From contig JAKZAN010000184.1 of the NCBI GenBank assembly GCA_023053545.1, positions 1-64,000 on the forward strand: a stretch of 64,000 nt of DNA, read 5' to 3'. The notes under the pieces were generated by a model that saw only the letters and a program-made list of their open reading frames with translations, was not told the origin of the DNA and ran no database searches. Both the position numbers and the translations under genes were made by a program. Origin of the DNA: Lepidurus packardi. Its lineage: Eukaryota > Arthropoda > Branchiopoda > Notostraca > Triopsidae. This document shows, piece by piece, positions 59,122 to 64,000 of the stretch. Numbering within the stretch: position 1 is the first letter of the stretch; the number at the start of each line of letters is the position of its first letter.

Positions 59122-59592
59122 TCATTGTGTAGCCGACCTGAGCATTGCGATCTTGCGTCTGATGTCGTTGTTCTCTTGTCTAAGTTCTTCGACTGCACTG
59201 TCGAATGCTTCGCGGGCCAAACTCTGTCTCTCATGCCTGTGTTGCTTAAATATACTGTTTGGGTGGTGAGCCATACCTTGCAGCTAGTTCAAGACTGTGG
59301 CTGTCCAATTTCTGCTTTGAACAAAGAGGGGTGAATAGGGTGAGGAATGCGGCTATGTTGTATTGGAGGATGGGTCCGCCTTGTGATTTGCTGGCGGCTC
59401 TGCCGAGGAAGATGAGGCCGAGGAGTGCGCCAGTAGTGTACCAATCTAGATTGGAGTAATTGGAGAGTGGGTACATTCAGAGGTCCAGGGGTTGAATATG
59501 TTGGGGAGGGGCTTTTCCTTGTAGAATTTGTATCCCTTAGCGAGGAAGTCCTGACGGTCGCGTTCGGAAACGGGAGGGATAAGATTAGGCAT
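59122..59592 (-). CDS. Small membrane protein with C-terminal coil (133 aa)
   Basis: Three exons (59475-59592, 59277-59445, 59122-59236; introns 29 and 40 nt) encode 133 residues. A hydrophobic helix YTTGALLGLIFLG and a second YNIAAFLTLFTPL are followed by a coil LAREAFDSAVEELRQENNDI. Both introns are in phase and rescue what otherwise looks like a broken ORF. No family recognised. Confidence 0.75.
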
Positions 59593-60054
59593 TCAGAGTA
59601 GATGGTTAATCGTAATTATTATTATGAGAATATGTGGGAGGCATAGCTGGTGGCTTCATGGATATCGATATAATCATTTAGATAACTGATCAAAGCCACA
59701 ACCAGTCTATCATAAGTCCGTGTGCTTTCGGCCTGAGCTGCCTTAAAAGTGTTAATTACCCTGCTTCATATGACAATATCCGAGGATTGTCCTGGCAGGG
59801 GTTTGTGGTAAGAAGAAGAGGTTTCTGTCGAAGTCTGGAGTACAGATGCGAGAGACCAGGTGGTCAACGGGTAAACGTCTGAAAGTCTGGAGATTAAGGC
59901 GGGAGGATTGTCTGCTCCTATAATTAAGGGAGTTCTAGATTTTTCTAGCCAGCACACGTGTGAGATGATCAACGTCTCGCTCTTCTTAAACTTGCTCCTT
60001 TATCAAATGGATCCGATATAAATTCATTATTTTAATACATAACCCTCTAGCATC
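59593..60054. promoter_or_regulatory. Upstream region of GRP94 with HSE-like and CACGTG elements
   Basis: 462 bp without a supported gene between the gene at 59122-59592 and GRP94. At 59933-59945 TTC-nn-GAT-nn-TTC has the exact spacing of a heat-shock element with one mismatch in the middle unit. At 59953-59962 lies the 10-bp palindrome CACACGTGTG, containing the bZIP/bHLH core CACGTG. Both are about 90-120 bp before the ATG. Regulation by heat or ER stress is inferred from these sites and the downstream gene only. Confidence 0.4.
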
Positions 60055-62498
60055 ATGAAGCCCGGCGCACTCTTTGTCCTCTTCCTGGTCCTCCTCGTCA
60101 GCTCCCCCACCTCATCTTCCCCAGCACACGAGGAACACTACGAGTTCGTAGCTGAAGTTGGCAGGTACTCCCCCACCCTTTATCCCTCCCTAAAATTCTA
60201 GACTCATGGACATCCTCATCAACTCGCTCTACACCCAAAAGGAAATCTTCCTTAGATAACTCATCTCCAATGCCTCTGACGCTCTCGACAAAATCCGATT
60301 CGCAGCCATCTCCGACCCATCCATCCTGGGTGACTAAACCGAGTTGGAAATCCGCGTTGAGTTCGACAATGTCGCTAAAACCATCTCCATCAGAGATAAT
60401 GGTATTGGTATGACCAAAAATGACCTTATCCAGAATCTCGGAACCGTTGCCAAATCAGGCACCACAAGTTTCCTCGACGCAATCAAGGGCGGCAATCTCA
60501 ACCTTATCGGACAGTTTGGTGTTGGGTTCTACTCTACCTTCTTGGCTGGTTCAAAGGTATAAGTGTACTCTCGCCCACCTAATGACCAAGTCAATCTCTG
60601 GGAATCTTCCGCTGCCAACTCATTCACCATCACTGATGATTTGGATGATGACGAAGAAGCACAATCTCTGAAGCGAGGCACTATTGTTAAGATTTTCTTG
60701 AAGGAAGACGCTTTTGAATTCTGTAACTACGAGACTTTGTAAGGTCTCATCCGAAGATACTCCAGCTTCATCAATTTCCCGATCTACCTTAAGAACACTG
60801 TAATAGTTAGCAACAAATAAGAAAAGACACAAGCTGAACTCGACGTCGAGAAAGATAAGCTCATTGAAGAGCGCAAGGCTGAAGGCAAGGACATCGACGA
60901 AGAAGAGATTGAGAACAGTCTTAACAGGACCAAGGTGATTGAAAAGCCCACTGATAAATGGTAAAGAATGAACCCCCACAAAGCTCTATGGCTACGCGAC
61001 TGGAGAGAAGTCGAGGCTAAGTAATACAGGGACTTCTACAAGAATGTGTTCAAAGATTCCAACGAACCCTCTACATGGTCTCACTTCAAAACTGAAGGTG
61101 AGGTTGAATTCAGCTCACTTTTGTTCGTTCCCGAAAGAGCTCCCGTCGATCTTCTTGAGAAGTTCTATGAAAAGAAAGCAGCCCTGAAACTGTATGTTAG
61201 AAGAGTCTTGATTAATGACGAATTCGAAGACTTGTTGCCCAAGTACCTCAACTTCATCCGGGGTATTGTGGACTCTGATGAGCTACCCTTAAATGTGAAC
61301 AGAGAGAATCTGCAACAGGAAAAGATGCTGAGAGTGATCGGCAACAAGCTTACCAAAAAAGCAGTGGACATGTTAGTTGCCCTGAACCCTGAACTCGATG
61401 AAGAAGATGACGATTTCGAAGATTCTGAAGAAGAAGACTACGAATCTGACATGACCAAACACGAACGTAAAGTCGAGAAATTCAATAAGTTCTGGAAGAA
61501 CTACTACAAGAGCCTCAAGTTAGGCATGATCGAAGACAACACCAACAGAGAGAGACTTGCACCCCTCACTCGATGGTACACTTCTAACAACATCACCGAA
61601 CTGACCTCTCTCGATTCCTACATCAAGAGGGCCAAGCCTGGACAGAAGCAGATTTACTTCTTGGGCGGAGAAAGCCGCGAGGTCCTTTTCCATTCACCTC
61701 TCCTCGAAAAACTTTTGGCAGACGGCTATGAAGTCATTCTGGGTGACGATCCACTCGATGAAACACTGTTTTCTAACTTCAAGCAGTACAAGGAGTTCAA
61801 GGTTGTTAATGTAGCTCGCAACGACTTTAAGGATCCCACCAAGACTGACGAGCAGAGAAGAACTCTGAAAGCATTGACGAAATCCTTCCAGCCCTTAATC
61901 GACTATATCGGTCAGCAACTCAAGGAAAACATCAAAGACGTGAAGATTTCTTCGCGACTCGTCAACCACCCTGTCGTCATTGTGTCTGATACCATGAACG
62001 ATACTCCGAACAGAGAAAGAATCGAACTTGCCTCTGCCATGAAGAGCACTATCCAGCACCACAGGGAAAGAAACACCATCGAAATCAATCCCTACCACCC
62101 TCTCATCCAGGAACTCAATCGTCGTGTCGAGGTATCTCATCTTTTAATATCATCATCTATTCTATAACCCTTCATAGAACGAACCTGACGAACATTCATC
62201 TAACCTCGTCAAGACCCTTTACCACGCAGCTTTGATCCACACCGGCTTCGTCGTCAAGGACCCGCTCGACTTCTCCAAGAATGTGTTCACTCTGATCAGC
62301 ACCGCCTTGGGTGTGGATGGAGAAAACGATCTAGAGGAAATCGAAGTGACTCAGGAACAACTTGATGCTCTGGAAGAAAAGGGAGAAGCGAAGGCTGAGG
62401 AGCCAACTGTGAACACTGAATCTTCAGAAGTGAAGATAGAGTCTGTGCAGGCTGAGACACAAGAGGTGGATTTGGATGCTGATAGCAGCGAACTGTGA
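60055..62498 (+). CDS. Endoplasmic reticulum Hsp90 (GRP94/endoplasmin)
   Basis: Exons 60055-60164, 60202-62131 and 62178-62498 (introns 37 and 46 nt) encode 786 residues. A signal peptide ([16 protein letters not shown]) precedes [17 protein letters not shown], the GRP94-type start of the ATPase domain. Then [20 protein letters not shown], where the catalytic Glu is [14 protein letters not shown] and GQFGVGFYS. The middle domain has [20 protein letters not shown] and [12 protein letters not shown]. An extra acidic patch ([18 protein letters not shown]) is inserted before [13 protein letters not shown]. The protein ends DADSSEL, not KDEL. It is an ATP-driven chaperone for secretory proteins. 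Confidence 0.95.
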
Positions 62499-62611
62499 AG
62501 AAATCTTTGTGTATGATATAAGTATTTTCACTATATTTATGGGACCCCTAAATGATAATGGATTTTGGAGGTACTTCTTGAGGAATAAGTAACATGAGTA
62601 GAGAGAGATGG

Positions 62612-62617
62612 AAAAAA
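62612..62617 (-). terminator. Pol III T-tract terminator of the tRNA
   Basis: Six consecutive T on the minus strand begin three bases after the tRNA 3' end, the usual RNA polymerase III stop. Confidence 0.8.
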
Positions 62618-62619
62618 TT

Positions 62620-62692
62620 CATCCGAAGTGGGACTCGAACCCACAACCCTCAGATTAGAAGTCTGATGCTCTACCAATTGAGCCATCCGGAC
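62620..62692 (-). tRNA. tRNA-Arg (anticodon UCU)
   Basis: A 73-nt cloverleaf on the minus strand: acceptor GTCCGGA pairs with TTCGGAT (two G-U pairs), D arm GCTC...GAGC, anticodon stem TCAGA/TCTGA with loop CTTCTAA giving anticodon TCT, T arm GTGGG/CCCAC with TTCGAGT loop. A and B box promoters are intact. No intron, no encoded CCA. Six T directly after (minus strand) form the pol III terminator. Confidence 0.92.
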
Positions 62693-62883
62693 ATGTTAGT
62701 GTCTGTGCCCTGAGCTTCGTATTAAGTCCCTTGGTTTGTGCTTCCTTCGCCCTTGCCGACACAATGTACTGCATGTAGATAACACTTTATCCGCGGATCT
62801 TGTGCTAGCATTGTCACTTCATTTCAGAATATTTTATTGACGTTAACAAACGATCTACCATACCCCATAAAAACAATCCCCTC

Positions 62884-64000
62884 ATGACTGACGAACCTTC
62901 TCAGGAGTTTCTTCGCTTCCAATAAATCATCGAGTCCCCGGGTCATACGCTTCGCGAGTTCCAAGTCGACCCGCCCGCCAACCTGTTTCCTCGGGCCACT
63001 AGCGAACCGCCTTTCTTTCAGTAAAACCTTGTGAGCCCCCAGCGCATCCTTCAACACTTCCAAGACTCTCCCCACTCCAACATTAAGATCTTCTACTATC
63101 AGCTCCTGCGTCTGACTTACGAGATTGAAACCGAAAACGGATACAATCGAACTATAATGAACAGCCTTATCCACATCGTGTTCAATCCAAACTTTGAAAT
63201 CCTGTTTACCAAGGATACCGAAGACCAACGTGACTTGTTTAACGACTTTCAGTTCAAAAAGCTATTCGCAGAGTTTATCCAGCTCCTCGAAAGTGATGAC
63301 GTACCTAACGCATAGACTGCCATGAACACTTTTCCCATCATGGACATAGTGTTCGTACATATAATCAGGTCCATACTCGCAGCCAATGGTGTTAATGAGG
63401 CTTTCGATGCTCCACTGAGTACTGAGTCAGTTTTTGGCGAATTAGGTGGTGCTCTCGGGCTGAACATCACGAGCTATGGGAGCTGCTGGAAGTTTGAAGA
63501 CTCCGACATGTTCTGTTTTGAGTAGAAGGAAAACTCACTTTATCTTGCCTACATAGCTGATTTTGCACAGCCTTCTGAAGGCTTCTCCCACTCGGGTTTC
63601 AACCCACAATCAGACCGTTCAAACATACCCGAAACTGTGAATAACATCGTCGTTGATCAGGCTCCTCCCGTCGTGCAAGCCCCTGAACATCGTTTCGGAA
63701 CAGGGGAAACATCATAACAAACAACCAGCGACCCTCGAGCGATGTCTTTAAACAAGAATCCTCTTTAGATTCAAACACAACCAACTTTGGCCACGTTTGC
63801 CACTTCCATCACTTCTCCAACGATTAGGTCTCCTGATACTCAAGTTTTTTCCTACCAGTATGAAGCTCCAATCGTGGCTCCCATCTTTTCGTCAGTTCCT
63901 ACATATGGAGGTTTTGGAGATGAAGGCGATTATTACAGAGACTTTACCGATGACAGGATCCTTGATATCATTGTTGAGCCTTATAGGTCTACAATTGCTA
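62884..64000 (+). CDS. Unknown protein, C-terminus beyond the window
   Basis: From ATG 62884 the frame stays open, with about six UAR Glu codons, to the window edge (372 residues so far). The N-terminal ~240 residues are helical and globular (RILQHFQDSPHSNIKIFYYQ; IMNSLIHIVFNPNFEILF; MDIVFVHIIRSILAANGV); the rest is Pro/Ser/Thr-rich and ends acidic and aromatic at the edge (GDEGDYYRDFTDDRILDIIV). No family recognised. The 3' end is missing. Confidence 0.8.

Noticed and set aside
1-64000. Standard ciliate code with UAA/UAG = Gln
   Set aside because: Wherever a UAR codon falls on a strongly conserved column I could judge (Hsp90, AGC kinase, PITHD1, NEK, USP), the family has Glu; some are catalytic or ligand residues where Gln would be harmful.
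1-64000. Bacterial or mixed DNA because of S11 peptidases and moderate base composition
   Set aside because: The S11 genes contain introns and UAR codons like their neighbours, and all surrounding genes are eukaryotic.
1-64000. CRISPR arrays, insertion sequences, rRNA genes, telomere repeats
   Set aside because: None seen on reading the window; the only tandem repeat is the coding 24-bp array.

Overview
This window is nuclear DNA of a ciliate. Nearly every gene has UAA and UAG codons inside its reading frame and ends on UGA. Where these codons fall at positions I can compare with conserved proteins, the expected residue is glutamate, not glutamine. Examples are the catalytic Glu of an ER Hsp90, the GGELF Glu of an AGC kinase, the FKPWEER-like motif of a PITHD1 homologue, and a Ca2+-site Glu of an anoctamin. 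This is the peritrich nuclear code (NCBI table 30: UAA and UAG = Glu, UGA = stop), so a peritrich or close relative is the best guess. Tiny GT-AG introns (mostly 26-65 nt, two of only 20 nt) and cilium-type gene families (NEK kinase, MORN, coiled-coil proteins) also fit a ciliate. The contig carries dozens of genes with no telomere repeats, so it is not an Oxytricha-type single-gene chromosome.

Standard-code ORF calling breaks these genes into fragments. I re-read both strands with UAR = Glu and placed introns by GT-AG plus frame. Most gene models then close exactly: exon lengths are in phase and there is one UGA stop. About 44 protein genes and one tRNA-Arg(UCU) fill the window. Intergenic gaps are usually 80-400 bp and genes are interleaved on both strands without operons.

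Layout. 0-12.4 kb: a coiled-coil protein, an anoctamin, a peptidase S11 (D-Ala-D-Ala carboxypeptidase-like) gene, a C2H2 protein, ORC4, a B-box-like protein and a large Cys-rich multi-spanning surface protein. 12.4-25.5 kb: a coiled-coil protein, an RRM/SPOC protein, a REI1-like ribosome biogenesis zinc-finger protein, a DHHC palmitoyltransferase, a second C2H2 paralogue, an LRR protein and an AGC kinase. 25.9-39.5 kb: a second S11 peptidase, small organelle or membrane proteins, delta-COP, WDR47-like, a RAP-domain protein and a large DUSP-MYND-USP deubiquitinase. 39.9-55 kb: mostly lineage-specific coiled-coil or membrane proteins, plus a MORN protein and Ubc13. 55-64 kb: a NEK1-like kinase, PITHD1, GRP94 (ER Hsp90), the tRNA and a partial gene running off the right end.

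Five places have a one-base frame break that no intron explains well. Three lie in homopolymers, so assembly or sequencing indels are the simplest cause, although programmed frameshifting is not excluded. The most informative observations are the decisive in-sequence support for UAR = Glu at catalytic residues, the two eukaryotic S11 peptidases, the degenerate ATPase motifs of ORC4, the 20-nt introns, and GRP94 ending in SSEL rather than KDEL.
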